A DNA stretch of 64,000 bases from Clarkia xantiana subsp. parviflora (GCA_036873135.1 JAPTYO010000005.1:17566666-17630665), one strand, 5' to 3'; numbered from the stretch's first letter, positions 9,736 to 20,574 are shown. Translations and numbers: made by a program. Notes: generated by a model from the sequence alone, not told the origin.

Positions 9736-10144
9736 TATACCGTGTAAGGGGTATCAGAAGAGATCATCACACCATGCTTAGAAGGATACCATGCTCAAAA
9801 GGATACCAGGCTCAGAAGGATAACATGAGAAAGAAATTTCTAAGTAAAGTAATGTGAAGAACAAGTAATGTTTTTTCTTTATGAAATGACAGGTATGACA
9901 TGAAGGAAACCGCGAAAGAAGGATAAGTAAAGGAAACAAACCAAGGGAAGAGTCCATAACCAAAGAGCCATACACAAGGCATAGGGAGACATCATGAAAA
10001 GAGATATAAGCTCACGGCGATATATACAAAGAGTAGAGACAAGTGTATCAGACAAAGACGGCAACACTAAGAAAGGTGGAGTTTTAAACTCTAAAGACAA
10101 CCACAACTCACAAACACACGAGACTACCACAAGAAATAGGGGTA
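9736..10144. other. 3' flank of the antisense gene, element B
   Basis: No ORF of interest. The block around 9850-9930 is the reverse complement of 36850-37030 (F) and 52600-52760 (G), including a TTTTTTCTT tract and AGGTATGA. It is the conserved 3' UTR/terminator region of the antisense gene. Confidence 0.55.
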
Positions 10145-11211
10145 CTATTCCCTCATCTTCGCAATATGCTTAATGGCAAAGTCTGACAAATCACCAAGTC
10201 GAGAGAAAGGAAAATCAGGAGCAATAATGTAAATACGCTCAAGAATCTCCTTCAAGGAAATACGTTTCGCCACAGAGCAGCGAACGTCGATAGCAGCCTG
10301 ATAAGCGGAGGAAGCCTTATACTCAGCAATGGCACACTCTTTCGCCTCCATACGAAACATTTCCTCCAGAGAGACTAACTCAGCAGCCCGGAGTGTCTCA
10401 TCACGATAAGACCTTTGTTTCAACGCCTCAACCTCTTCATTGAGAAGAGCAATGCGACCCTCCAAGTCTCGGCACCGCAAATCAGTGATGCGACTATGCT
10501 CCAAACAGCTAATAAGACTGGAGTTAAGGGAGACACAAATGTCCTCGTACACCTTCCTCTCCTCAGCAAGATCAATAGCAAGGGTGGATAAATTAACAAG
10601 GTCGGCCATACCCTGCAACACAAACAAGAGATGAGACGGATAACGCACGGAGAAGAAGTATGCTAAAGGATAAAACGGTTAATAACATTACAGGAGCATA
10701 GCGAGCCAACACATCACGAGCCAATTCATAAGTTGCCTCCGACCCTTTGGACAGGGACACACGATCAGCAGGAGGAACAGCAGACTGCAGGACACGAACT
10801 CCAACCTCAGGAGTTTGCAAAGAAGACTGATTGTCAAAACGAGCCCCACGCCCATAATAAGGCGCCCACTCAGACCCAACAATTCCATCAACAGGTGGAC
10901 GAGACAGCTCCTTCCGACTCAGACGCGGAAGACGAAGTCTACCTATAACAAAGCACAGAGTAAACACCAATGTACACTAAGGAAACTCAGATGCTCAAGG
11001 ACTCACCAAACAAGGGAGAAGGAAAAGATGGCTCCCGGACCTTCGATTGGGGGGCATCAATATAGAAAGAAGATGGCACCCTAACGTCACCACCCTTACC
11101 TCCAGTTAGAGGACACCTCCCCGCACCATAGAAAACCGATCTTTTTGCAATCGAAGGCCCGGTCCCAGAATTAACCACTCCCACACGTACTGGCCTCTTA
11201 CTCCTCATCAA
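10145..11211 (-). CDS. Antisense spliced gene of element B (short form, coiled coil)
   Basis: Three predicted exons on the minus strand: 11211-11007, 10942-10692, 10612-10145 (307 codons plus stop). Donors and acceptors are GTGAGT/TTATAG and GTAATG/TTGCAG; both introns keep the frame (G|GT and CCT|GGT). Exon 1 starts MMRSKRPV. Exon 2 carries LSRKELSRPPVDGIVGSEW and TPEVGVRVL. Exon 3 (GMADLVNLSTLAIDLAEERK) is a heptad-rich coiled coil ending DFAIKHIAKMRE. It is intact although the sense gag is frameshifted. It lacks the N-terminal domain of the F form. Extra antisense ORFs are known in Tat-lineage elements; the function is unknown. Confidence 0.72.
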
Positions 11212-11354
11212 TCACCGGAGAGTTCTGCTGACCGGAAAAAACACAGGCTTAACCTAAAGAAAGCAGAAAGCGAACAATGGACAAGAAATACAAACTCATT
11301 CCCGTAAAAAGGCGGACACAAGGTCAAAAGACAAGAATAGAAAGACGACAAGAA

Positions 11355-11690
11355 AGACCCCACCAGCCAACGGGCAGAGGCAGGGGGCAGGGGGAGATAG
11401 TAATAACCCCCAGCATAAGGAGAAAGACCCCACCAGCCAACAGGCAGAGGCAGGGGGGCAGGGGGAGATAGTAATAACCCCCAACATAAGGAGACCCCAC
11501 CAGCCAACAGGCAGAGGCAGGGGGGCAGGGGGAGATAGTAATAACCCCCAACAGAGGGAGACCCCACCAGCCAACGGGCAGAGGCAGGGGGCAGGGGGAG
11601 ATAGTAATAACCCCCAGCATAAGGAGAGAGACCCCACTGGCCAACTAGCAGAGACAGGGGACAAAAGGAGATAATTATAATCCCAATATG
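11355..11690. repeat. 67-70 bp G-rich minisatellite upstream of the antisense ORF, element B
   Basis: About five tandem units beginning AGACCCCACCAGCCAAC and containing GGGGGCAGGGGGAG. The last unit is degenerate. It lies between the antisense TATA box and the antisense ATG, so it would be in the antisense leader or a first intron. The open frames across it encode repetitive peptide and are not treated as coding. C has no counterpart. Confidence 0.85.
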
Positions 11691-11976
11691 GAGGACTTCG
11701 CCCGCCAGTAAGCGGAAACATGAAGGCAAAAAGATGGAAAAGTGCCGAATCAAATAGGACTACATTACCATGAAGACATACAAATCAAGAACGAGACAAG
11801 TAAGGAAGCGATTGAAGGAGAAGCAAAGTTAAATCCCTCAAAGGCAATACTTACACAAAAAGAGAAAACACGTACCTCAATACGACGCGCGCCCCGAGAA
11901 ACAAGCCTGACCAGAAACCCCACCGCCAAAAAGAAAAGAAGGGAAAAGGACAATGAGAATGAGGTAATCACTTCCC

Positions 11977-12010
11977 CTTTTATAGTACAAAGGGTTAGGG
12001 TTTTTCAAAG
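11977..12010 (-). promoter_or_regulatory. Antisense promoter of element B (telo-box plus TATA)
   Basis: Read on the minus strand: AAACCCTAACCC, then about 10 bases later CTATAAAAG (11985-11977). The gene it would drive starts about 770 bp downstream. The same pair occurs in C and F at the equivalent place. Confidence 0.65.
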
Positions 12011-12505
12011 TCGCCAAATCAACACCGTTGATTTTTAGAAAGGAAAATTTTAAGGGACAGATTTAAAAACTAGTTCCTATTAACCACGGTTAAACTCACA
12101 CTCACCCTAGTTAACATCCTATAGATTTATTTTCTAGTATCCCATACTTAGGAAAATTTTTGGCCAAAATTAATTTTTCCTCACTTAGATAGAATCCCGG
12201 CACGAATTTGAAGCGTAAGTTATTTAGTTGCATTCGTATCACACCCCTGTGCAAGTGTGTATTTTTTGAGTATGCACCTGTAGCAAAGATAAGTTTATTA
12301 CTCCCACCTCAGACGGACGCGTGCCTAGGCACACGTCCGTGCTACTCTGACGTTTACAATTCCTCTATCTCATTAGACAGGGGGCAGAGTCAGAGGCACG
12401 CATCCATGGGTAAGCGAGCATTCAGACAAAGAAGGTAAAACCCCGGTTTCAAATTGCGCGTGTCATACCATCCTAAAATAGAGTCAATCAAGGGTTAGGC
12501 CATTG
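12011..12505. other. Spacer between the antisense promoter and the 3' LTR of element B
   Basis: No gene. The last 200 bp (12310-12505) are conserved in C, F and G: an interrupted G-box-like palindrome (GCGTGCCTAGGCACACG), a GACAGGGGGCAGAGTCAGAG-like stretch, and ATCCTAAAATAGAGTCAA just before the polypurine tract. Confidence 0.6.
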
Positions 12506-12522
12506 GTTGACTCGGGGGCATG
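12506..12522 (+). other. Polypurine tract of element B
   Basis: GTTGACTCGGGGGCATG abuts the 3' LTR. The same GACTCGGGGGCA(A/T)G precedes the LTRs of C, D, F and G and would prime plus-strand DNA. Confidence 0.75.
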
Positions 12523-13421
12523 TGATGGATATACGCCCAATTTGAACCCGTTGACTTCCGAACCGTTGTATTTTTATCGTCCCATTTATGATTGCAAATC
12601 GAAACTTCAACCCGGACACTTCGCGAGAACATCGACGGCTCGGACGGGGCCGAAGCGCCCGTCCGGCCGAGACGAACTCACCTAGGTGAGGTTGGGTGGC
12701 CACACCCGACCTCCCCTAGGGGAGATCGGGTGGACCGACCCGATCTCCCCTAGGGGAGATCGGGTGGACCAACCCGATCTCTCCTAGGAGAGATCGGGTC
12801 GGCCAACCCGATCCCTCCTAGGAGAGATCGGGTCGGCCAACCCGATCCCTCCTAGGAGGGATGGGGTTGGCCAACCCCACCCTCCCTAGGAGGGGTTGGG
12901 TGCCCCCACCCAACCCCTACCCTTGGAGGTCGGATTTCTCCCCCCCCCAAGGGCCCCGACACCACCTTCGGACTCCCATGCTCGGTCCACTCCGCCTACC
13001 TCCTCCGAATCCTAAGGTCTTAATTATGCGCTTAGAGGGTAATTAATTGTGTTTAAAGGTTAACGATGTCATTAAGCCACCTTAATGACACCGTTTCCTA
13101 TAAATACTCCACCTTCACAACTCATTTGGATCATCTTGGCCATTTGGACATTTTTAGCTCTGACATCTCTCTAGCTTTATCTCTCTAGAAGAATACTGAC
13201 TTAGGCATCAGAGAGGGTTCACCAGGCACCACCCCCCCCCCCTCCGTGTCTGGTATTGCCCCTTCTGCAGGGTAGAAGGAGAGAAGAAGCAAGGGAAGGA
13301 AGGAAGGAAAGAAGAAGATAAGCTAAGGCAGGGTAACTCAGGAACACCGGATTGCACACATCCCCCGTAAGGAGTGAGATCAAAGCCGACGCCCCGTTGA
13401 CCTAGATCTCATAACTTAACC
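12523..13421 (+). repeat. 3' LTR of element B
   Basis: 899 bp, starting TGATGGATATACG. It matches the 5' LTR apart from two more palindrome units, a shorter poly-C tract and a few substitutions. The last base before the TSD is C where the 5' LTR has A. Leader hairpin arms are at 13221-13229 and 13246-13254. Confidence 0.95.
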
Positions 13422-13426
13422 GGCAT
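13422..13426 (+). repeat. Target-site duplication of element B, right copy
   Basis: GGCAT partner of 4548-4552. It marks the resumption of the coding region of element C. Confidence 0.9.
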
Positions 13427-14050
13427 GAAATAACAGTACTCACAAGTCAACCTTTAAAGCACCTCTTGCAAAAACCAGACACATCAGGAAGGCTGACAAA
13501 ATGGGCAGTCGAGCTAAGTGAGTTCCGTATTAATTTTGCACCAAGAAAAGCCATCAAAGGGCAGGCACTAGCATATTTTACTGCGGAATTCACCGGAATC
13601 AGCCCCGACGGGGACTTAAGTGAAATTACAGGCACAACTGAAACAAGTACCAGTCAGGGGGCACAGCCAGAGGACTTGTGGGAAATGCACACTGATGGGT
13701 CATACAATACAGGAGGATCAGGTGCAGGCCTCCTATTATACCCGCCGGGCAGAGGGACACCAATGCATTACGCCATGGAACTTACCTACAAGGCAACAAT
13801 AACGAGGCAGAATACGAGGCATTGATAACGGGCCTAAGAATAGACAAAGGGGTAAGGGTGAAGCACCTACGAGTTAAGTGTGAATCTCAGTTGGTCGTCA
13901 ACCAGGTGAAGGGGAATTACATTGCAAAGTCAGAGAATATGCATAAATATCTACAACAAGCCAAGGACCTGATAACGAGTTTTCAAAGCTTCGATATTGA
14001 ATCAGTCCCAAGAGAACAAAACCATGAGGCAGATGCCCTAAGTAAGTTAG
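13427..14050 (+). pseudogene. RNase H C-terminus and second (archaeal-type) RNase H, element C
   Basis: Starts with the continuation of the first RNase H (EITVLTSQPLKHLLQKPD; LTKWAVELSEFRINF). The extra RNase H typical of Tat elements follows, with its acidic residues in HTDGSYNTGGSGAG, EYEALITGLR, CESQLVVNQVKG and NHEADALSKLA. A one-base deletion near 13797 shifts the frame before EYEAL. The two enzymes degrade the RNA strand during reverse transcription. Confidence 0.88.
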
Positions 14051-15382
14051 CCTTGGGAACGGAGGCAGGTAAAGAAGTCCACTTCGTGGAACAAAGAATG
14101 CAATCAGTGATAGAAAAAATGGAAACCTTGGTGATAGATGAGGGGGAGGCCTGGATGACCCCAATGCGCCAATATATTACTGAGGGAAAGCTCCCAGAAG
14201 ACAAGGTAGAGTCAGTAAAAATTGAGAGGATGACCAGAAACTATGCTATGATGGACAATAAGCTCTATAAGAAGGGATACTCCACACCTTTCCTCAAGTG
14301 CATAACATATCTGGAAACGGAGAAAGTATTGGCAGAGCTCCATGAGGGTGATGCCAGATGTCATGAAGGAGCAACATCAATAAATCGGAAGGTCTACAAC
14401 TGGATTATTATTGGCCAACAATGAAAAACGAAGCGACAAATTTGGTTCAAAAGTGTGAGCATTGCCAAAGATACTCTAGAAACATAACAGCCCCAGCGGC
14501 GAGGCTTAGTTCAATCTCGGGAGCATGGCCATTTGCACAGTGGGTGATTGACCTATTAGGTCCCCTACCAAGAACAAAAGGGCAAAAAACTTGCATACTG
14601 GTGGCAATAGATTACTTCTCCAAATGGATAGAGGCAAAACCAATGGGAAGGACAACAGATGAACAAATTATCAGTTTCATTCAATCACACATCGTCTCAA
14701 GATACGGAGTCCCAAAGGTCATAGTAAACGACAATGGACCACAATTCAAGAATAAGAGGCTGCAATGGTATTGTGAGAGGTTGAACTTAGAACAACGTTT
14801 CGCATCAGTAAAGCACCCCCAGACAAATGGACAAGTAGAATAAGCAAACAAGATAGTGTTAGATGGTTTGAAGAAAATAATCCATGCTACCAATGGAAGA
14901 TGGGTGGATGAGTTAGAAAATGTCTTATGGGCAGTACGAACAACACCAAAAATAGCCACAGGAGAAACACCATTTGGTTTAGTGTACGGAACCGATGCAG
15001 TAGCACTAGCAGAAATGACATTGCCATCACTAAGAACAACATACTTCGAGGAACATGAAAATAAAAAAGCAAGGCTCTTGGACCTAGATCTGGAAGACGA
15101 CAAGAGATGAATTCAGAAGAGGCACAGGCACGAATGCGACTTGTATCCACAAGGTACTACAATAGACAAGTCCGAGAAAGGCAATTTCGTATAGGAGAAT
15201 TAGTCCTAAGGAAAAACGTGTTCTCACACCCAGACCAAGTCAGAAAGCTATCTCCAAAATGGGAAGGACCATAAAAAATTGCATCAGTGCCATACGCGAA
15301 TTCATACCGCCTGGAAGACGGAGATGGAAATATCTCTACAAACACTTTCAGCGGGGAGCACCTGAATAAATTCTATGTCTAA
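14051..15382 (+). pseudogene. Integrase of element C
   Basis: Zinc-binding part with H-x-H and C-x2-C (LAELHEGDARCHEG; CEHCQRYSRN). The catalytic core has D in WVIDLLGPLP, D in VNDNGPQFK and E in QTNGQVE. The C-terminal part (RERQFRIGELVLRK...LSPKWEGP) ends GEHLNKFYV, stop at 15380-15382. Defects are a one-base loss near 14403, TAA at about 14841, a frameshift near 15105 and TAA at about 15272. It would have joined element DNA to the host chromosome and could have served the pol-less relatives before it decayed. Confidence 0.88.
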
Positions 15383-15666
15383 GGATCCAGCACCGATGGA
15401 ACATTATATCCTTCACTATATCTTTCTTTTAATGCATAGTTCCGTAATTTGTTTCCCAAAAACAACTCTTGAGGCGGAAAACTCACAAAGCTTCTCCAAC
15501 TCTCCAACCGTCTGTTTTCTCCTAAAGTATGTCTTGGACCACCCAGGACACCCCCGTTTGTACATATGGCATGCATGCCTTCAATGAAGTAGATGTTCAT
15601 CAAAATATTTCTAAGTATGAGATGAGACAAGCATCATGTTCTCCTTACCCAGATATGTCCACCAAG
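15383..15666 (+). other. 3' untranslated block before the array, element C
   Basis: Non-coding and similar to 8690-8944 of element B (AACAACTCTTGAG..., CTCCAACTCTCCAAC...). No gene is seen. Confidence 0.55.
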
Positions 15667-16410
15667 TCTATGACTCTTTCAACGCCCCCAAGAGCGTATC
15701 TTAAGAGTAGTTCTAAACTACGAAATTCTGCGCCACCCGGGAGCCTATCCCGCGAATAGATTCAACGCCCCAAAGACCGTATCTTGAGAGTAGTTCTAAA
15801 TTGCGAAATTCTGTGCCATCCAGGAGCCCATCCTGTGAATAGTTATGTGCCCTTCCGGTAGCCAATCTCGTGAAAAACTTCGACGCCCCCAAGAGCGTAT
15901 CTTGAGAGTAGTTTTTAGACTACGAAACACTGTGCCCTCCGGGAGCCAATCCTGTGAAAAGTTCTGTGCCCTCCGGGAGCCAATCCCGCGAAAAGATTCG
16001 ACGCCCCCAAGAGCGTATCTTGTTAACTAAACGGTGCCCTCCGGGAGCCAATCCTATGAAAAGTTATGTGCCCTCCGGGAGCCAATCCCGCGAAAAGATT
16101 CGACGCCCCCAAGAGCGTATCTTGTTGACTAACATTGTGCCCTCCGGGAGCGAATCCTGTGAAAAGTTCTGTGCCCTCCGGGAGCCAATCCCGCGAAAAG
16201 ATTCGACGCCCCCAAGAGCGTATCTTGTTGACTAACACTGTGCCCTCCGGGAGCCAGTCCCGTGAAAAGTTTTGTGCCCTCCGGGAGCAAATCCCGTGAA
16301 AAAATTGATGCCCCCAAGAGCGTATCTTGTTGATCAACTCTGTGCCATCCAAGAGCCAATCTTGCGAACAACTATGTGCCTTCCGGGAGCCTATCTCGTG
16401 AAAAATTGCC
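15667..16410 (+). repeat. Tandem hairpin array of element C
   Basis: About 18 units mixing two core types. CAAGA-GCGTA-TCTTG lies in GACGCCCCC context. CGGGA-GCCAA-TCCCG lies in GTGCCCTC context, with variants CAGGA-GCCCA-TCCTG and CAAGA-GCCAA-TCTTG. Spacer hairpins include GTAGT-TCTAA-ACTAC and GTAGT-TTTTAG-ACTAC. The position, after integrase and before the antisense gene, matches the array of element B. Confidence 0.88.
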
Positions 16411-17367
16411 TATGCCTATAGGAGCATATGATAAAGTAATCTTTACATCACCCACAAGAGCATGTCATTAGAAATTTTTTACAAGGCAATGATATATGAA
16501 ATGAAAAACATACAAGTTTGTTCATGATGAGATTGTAGGTATCATAATAGACAAGGATACCAAAGGAAGGTAAGTAAGGAGACACATACACGAGGAAAGA
16601 GTCAATGACCAAGGGAACACATAAACAACCACAAGAAGTTATCATTGAAAGTAGCAAGTTACTCCACCGTCCGTATCACAAGTCAAGAAGGATATCTCAA
16701 AGGGAGCCAACATAACCAAGAGAAGTAGCAAAGCCATAAAAATCCCAAGTACAAGGCTCACAAAATAAACCCGACCCACCAAAGGGAGACGTCGCTCAAC
16801 CCATCAAGGGAAGGAAAAATAAAGAGATATGTACAAGGATAAGGGTATCAGGTAGTCAACCGGATGCCAATAAAGAGTCCTCGCGGTCTTGAAATCCTAA
16901 AGACGAACCACTGATAAGAACTCGAGAAAGAGGAAGAGAAGCCCGAACATTAGGAAACCTCACAAGCACCTCAACCAAACAAACAAAAGACCCGAAACCC
17001 TAAACGCATGCCCAGCTGAGGCTGAACCTTCCACTACCGCAACCCACGAGCTTAAAGACCACGGGGGCAATGGGTACAAGATGAAGTACACATGAGAAGC
17101 AAAGTACGGACAAACACAGCAAAGAATGTATGAGACACATAGCAACTTTTATGGGAAACTTACATCACAATCCAACAACCTACAATCAGCTCCTGTGGAC
17201 AAACGTTCAAAAGACCAATATAGAAGAAACCGACATGCGAAACACCCAAAACACAAGAATAAAACAGCCACATAACGAAAACTAGATGGCAAAAACGAGA
17301 CATACACATTGAGAAAAACAAGTCTCATGCAACATACCCACGTACACCATCAAGGAAAAGAAGTATA
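16411..17367. other. 3' flank of the antisense gene, element C
   Basis: About 950 bp without a supported gene, A-rich on the plus strand. It is the expected 3' UTR/terminator zone of the minus-strand gene. Confidence 0.5.
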
Positions 17368-17873
17368 ATATTTCTTCAACTTGGCCAACATACCTAACGG
17401 CAAAGTCAGACACATCACCAGCTGAGAAAATGGAAAATCAGGAGCAGCCGCGTAAATTCGATCAAGAATCATCTTTAGAGAAATACGCTTAGCCACAGAA
17501 CAACGAACATCAATAGCAGCTCGATAAGAAGACGAACCCTTATACTCAACAATAGCATTCTCTCTTTCCTCCATACGAAACATTTCCTCAAGAGAGGCCA
17601 ACTCAGCAGCCCGCATTACCCTATCGCGTGCAGCTTTCTATCGTAAAGTGACAACTTCAGCTTTAAGAAGGGAGATGCGATCTTCCAGATCACGACACTC
17701 CAAACCTGAGACACGACTAAGCTCCAAACAACTAACGAGTTCATAACTAAGGGAAACATAGGCATCTTCATGCGCCTTCCTCTCCTCAGCCAGGTCAACA
17801 ACAAGTGAGGACAATTTAATGATATCAGCAATACCCTGGAGCAAAGACAAAGTATAACAATAGCAGTGAAGGA

Positions 17874-17912
<39 letters not shown>

Positions 17913-18468
17913 AAAAAGAAAACAAGAATAGAAGAGGAATACAGGAACATAGCGAGACAGTGCCTCATGCACTAAACAATGAACTGTCTCCGGCCCATCA
18001 GGGAGAGACACACGATCAGTAGGAGGAATAGCATATTGCAAAATGCGAACCCCAACCTCAGGAGTATGCAAAGACGATTGACTGTCAAAACTATACCCAC
18101 GCCCATAATAAAGAGCCCACTCGGTCCCAACAATACCATCAAAAGGAGGACGAGACAACTCCTTCCGGCTTAAAAAGGGAAGACGGATTCTACCTACAAG
18201 AAATAAATAGTAAGTAACTCAAAGTACACGTTAAGAAGATACCTATTTTCCAAGACTCACCAAACAACGGAGATGGGATGACCGGCTCCCGCACCCTCGA
18301 TCCGGGGGCATGACCAGGGAGAGAAGATGACACTATAACGCCAGCATCAATCCCACTTTCAGCCATGGGATGACCCCCCACGCCGCAAGAGAAGGGTTTT
18401 TTGGTAATCGAGGGTTCGGTCCCGGAACCAGATACCCCCAACCGCATCAGTCTCTTACTCCTCATCAT
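17368..18468 (-). pseudogene. Antisense spliced gene of element C
   Basis: The exon plan matches element B: 18468-18261, 18193-17943 (251 nt, the same length as in B), 17835 to about 17368. Exon 1 starts MMRSKRLMRLG. Exon 2 has LSRKELSRPPFDGIVGTEW. Exon 3 (GIADIIKLSSLVVDLAEERK) is a coiled coil. A TAG near 17638 and a late frameshift around 17420 break exon 3. Both intron positions are conserved with B, which supports real splicing in an ancestor. Confidence 0.7.
17873..17912. repeat. (TA)n(TG)n microsatellite
   Basis: About 13 TA and 6 TG dinucleotides inside the second intron of the antisense gene of element C. Confidence 0.95.
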
Positions 18469-18930
18469 GGACTTAAAAGATTCATCGACTGCAACAACAC
18501 ACTTTAGTACGAAAATGACAAGGAAAGAGCCACGCGAATAAGATTTTCACTCATTTCTCTTAAACAATGAGTGGACATCTAAGGGCAAAGGAAAAAAACA
18601 CCCAGGGAGAGAGCCCTACCACACTTTAACGAAACACTTGAATAAGAGGCAAAAGCAAGAGAGCAAGGATACAAGCTAAGCATAATCCTATTACTACAGA
18701 GACGCACAAGCCAGGAGGCAAGATAACAAGTAAGGCAATCGAGAGGAAGGCGAGAATCTAGAACGGACCAAGAAAAACAAAATCACGCTCCCAAGGAACG
18801 GCGTTTAAACTAAAAATAATTTATGTACCCCGCCGTAACACGCACCCCAAGAAGTAGAATCGACCAAAAGACCCAATCGCCAAAGGAAAAAAGGATTTGG
18901 ACAACGAAAATGAGGTAATCACCGATCCCT
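18469..18930. other. Leader region of the antisense gene, element C
   Basis: No supported ORF. It lies between the antisense TATA box and the antisense ATG. It has no minisatellite, unlike the equivalent region of element B. Confidence 0.5.
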
Positions 18931-18965
18931 TTTTTATAGTAGAAGAATCTAGGGTTTTTTAAAAC
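18931..18965 (-). promoter_or_regulatory. Antisense promoter of element C (telo-box plus TATA)
   Basis: Minus strand AAAACCCTAGATTCTTC then ACTATAAAAAA (18941-18931). Two CACTGTG-like G-boxes, in fact exact CACGTG at 19286-19291 and 19299-19304, lie about 350 bp upstream in the antisense direction. Confidence 0.6.
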
Positions 18966-19473
18966 CATCAAATCAACACCGTTTAAATCTAAAGAGGAAA
19001 AATCCAAGGGTCAGATTTTAAAGATAACGCCCTTAGTTATTTATAGACTATGGTTAGGCGTGTTTTTAATCAAGTTAACACCCTATAGGCATATATTCCA
19101 TTATCCTATACTTAGAAATTTTTGGACCCAATTCATAAATTTTTCCCGGCCTGTACTTTCCCCGCAGGAGATTGGGGTACATAGATTCATATCCATGATT
19201 GCATTGTATCCCTGTGCACGTACATATTTTAAAATGCATACTTGAAGGGATCGGATTTTTTATGATTATATCCATATTCCGCGGACACGTGTCTAGAACA
19301 CGTGCACGCATGCTCTAACGTTTACAATTCCTCTATTTTTGAGAATCAGAGGACAAGGCTCGAAAAACGCGCCTACGGACAAGCAAAGGTTTCGTCCAGA
19401 GGTAAAGTCACGGTTTCTAATTGCACGTATCATCCAATCCTAAAATAGAGTCAACCAAGGGTCACGCCATTTG
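18966..19473. other. Spacer between the antisense promoter and the 3' LTR, element C
   Basis: No gene. It contains the paired CACGTG boxes and the ATCCTAAAATAGAGTCAA block conserved before the polypurine tracts of B, F and G. Confidence 0.55.
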
Positions 19474-19489
19474 TTAACTCGGGGGCAAG
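19474..19489 (+). other. Polypurine tract of element C
   Basis: TTAACTCGGGGGCAAG directly before the LTR TGATGGATATACG. Confidence 0.7.
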
Positions 19490-20289
19490 TGATGGATATA
19501 CGCCCAATTGGAACCCGTTTTAGTTCAGACTGTCTTATTTCAATTACCCCATTGGTGATTGTAAATAGAAACTTTAACCCAAATACTTCGCCCCGAAACG
19601 CTAACGGTCCGAACGAGGTAAAATTACTCGCCCGAACCCGGCCATCGACCTCGCCTAGGTGAGATCGGGTGGACCAACCTGATCTCCCCTAGGGGAGATT
19701 AGGTGTGGTGAACCGATCTCCCCTAGGGGAGACCGGGTTGGCTCACCAAACCCCTCTTAGGAGGGGTTGGGCAAATCTACCGGGTGTCAGGCCTCGGGGG
19801 TGGGATTTTCTGTCCGACCCCAAGGGTCCCGACCTCTTTTCCACTTGTCCCACACTTAGGTTATTTCGCCTACATCTCCATGCTTTAAGGGTCTAATCAT
19901 ACGGTTATGAGATAATTAAGTACGCTTAGGAGATTAACGAGGTCATTAAGCCACCTTAATCCCCCTGAAGCCTATAAATACTGCTCGTATCCTATTCATT
20001 TCTATCACGTTGATTATTCACTAGTTTTTTCTCTACCTTTTCTCTAGTTTATCTCTCTAGAAATATTAGACTGACTTAGGCATCAGAGAGGGTTCACCAA
20101 GCACCACCCCCCCCCCCCCCTCCGTGCTTGGTACTGCCCCTATTGCAGGTCAGTCCGAGGAAAGAAGTCGGAAGAAGAGAAGGATACGGATCAGACCATC
20201 TAACAGATAGAGCATCAGATCAAGCTTTTTACCTGTGAGAAGTGATACTTGGACTGACAACCCGCTGACCCGAGTGACGTGACTTAACA
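19490..20289 (+). repeat. 3' LTR of element C
   Basis: 800 bp, TGATGGATATACG...TTAACA. It has the palindrome ladder (about 19650-19785), TATA box 19973-19980, and leader hairpin arms ACCAAGCAC (20096-20104) and GTGCTTGGT (20124-20132) around poly-C. It is clearly diverged from the LTR of B, so C is a separate subfamily. It ends inside a copia LTR. Confidence 0.9.
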
Positions 20290-20574
20290 ACCAATTATTT
20301 ATAGGAGGAGTAAAGTGGACAAAAGTCCACTTTACCCCTTCACTTATTTCGGCCGGCCTATGTATTTTAGGAGGCCCAATTTTGGGCCTCCCATGTCCAT
20401 TGGGATTTGGGTCTAGGCCAATTACCCTAATGTGACATTTACCCAAGTTCATTAGGTAAACTATACATATTATGGGCTACCAATTACGGCGCCCATCACC
20501 ATATGCTTACAGCTCCCACTCACCGGAACAGGAGGGTGTCTGTTAATGTATTGTTGTCAAAATCCGCATCAACA
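20290..20574 (-). repeat. 3' LTR fragment of copia element 1
   Basis: Minus strand TGTTGATGCGG (from 20574) follows an AAAGGGGAGAAA polypurine tract. It ends at CCTATAAATAATTGG, so element C inserted just downstream of the TATA box of this LTR. Confidence 0.75.

Larger units (their letters stand above)
4553..13421 (+). mobile_element. Element B: complete pol-less Tat-type LTR retrotransposon
   Basis: Order: 5' LTR (4553-5384), primer binding site, Gag-protease (5436 on), second Gag-like segment to 8685, hairpin array (8945-9735), antisense gene (11211-10145), polypurine tract and 3' LTR (12523-13421). The two LTRs look nearly identical except for two extra palindrome units and a different poly-C length. 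With the intact TSD this indicates a recent insertion. No RT, RNase H or integrase motif occurs in its 8.9 kb, so it must have been mobilised in trans. Confidence 0.93.
3580..20289 (+). mobile_element. Element C: autonomous Tat-lineage Ty3/gypsy element, 5' truncated in window, interrupted by B
   Basis: Visible parts are RT (3580-4552), then after element B the RNase H, second RNase H and integrase (13427-15382), hairpin array (15667-16410), antisense gene (18468-17368), polypurine tract and 3' LTR (19490-20289). The first RNase H is split by B with no other loss: the frame reads ...RPYFHGH then EITVLTSQ. The two RNase H domains place it in the Tat lineage. Stops and frameshifts show it is dead. 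Its LTR ends, polypurine tract, array and antisense gene match those of pol-less B, F and G. Confidence 0.9.

Noticed and set aside
11208..11753. 181-residue minus-strand ORF rich in LPLPPASARWLVG repeats
   Set aside because: It is the translation of the 67-70 bp minisatellite. All frames are open for the same reason.
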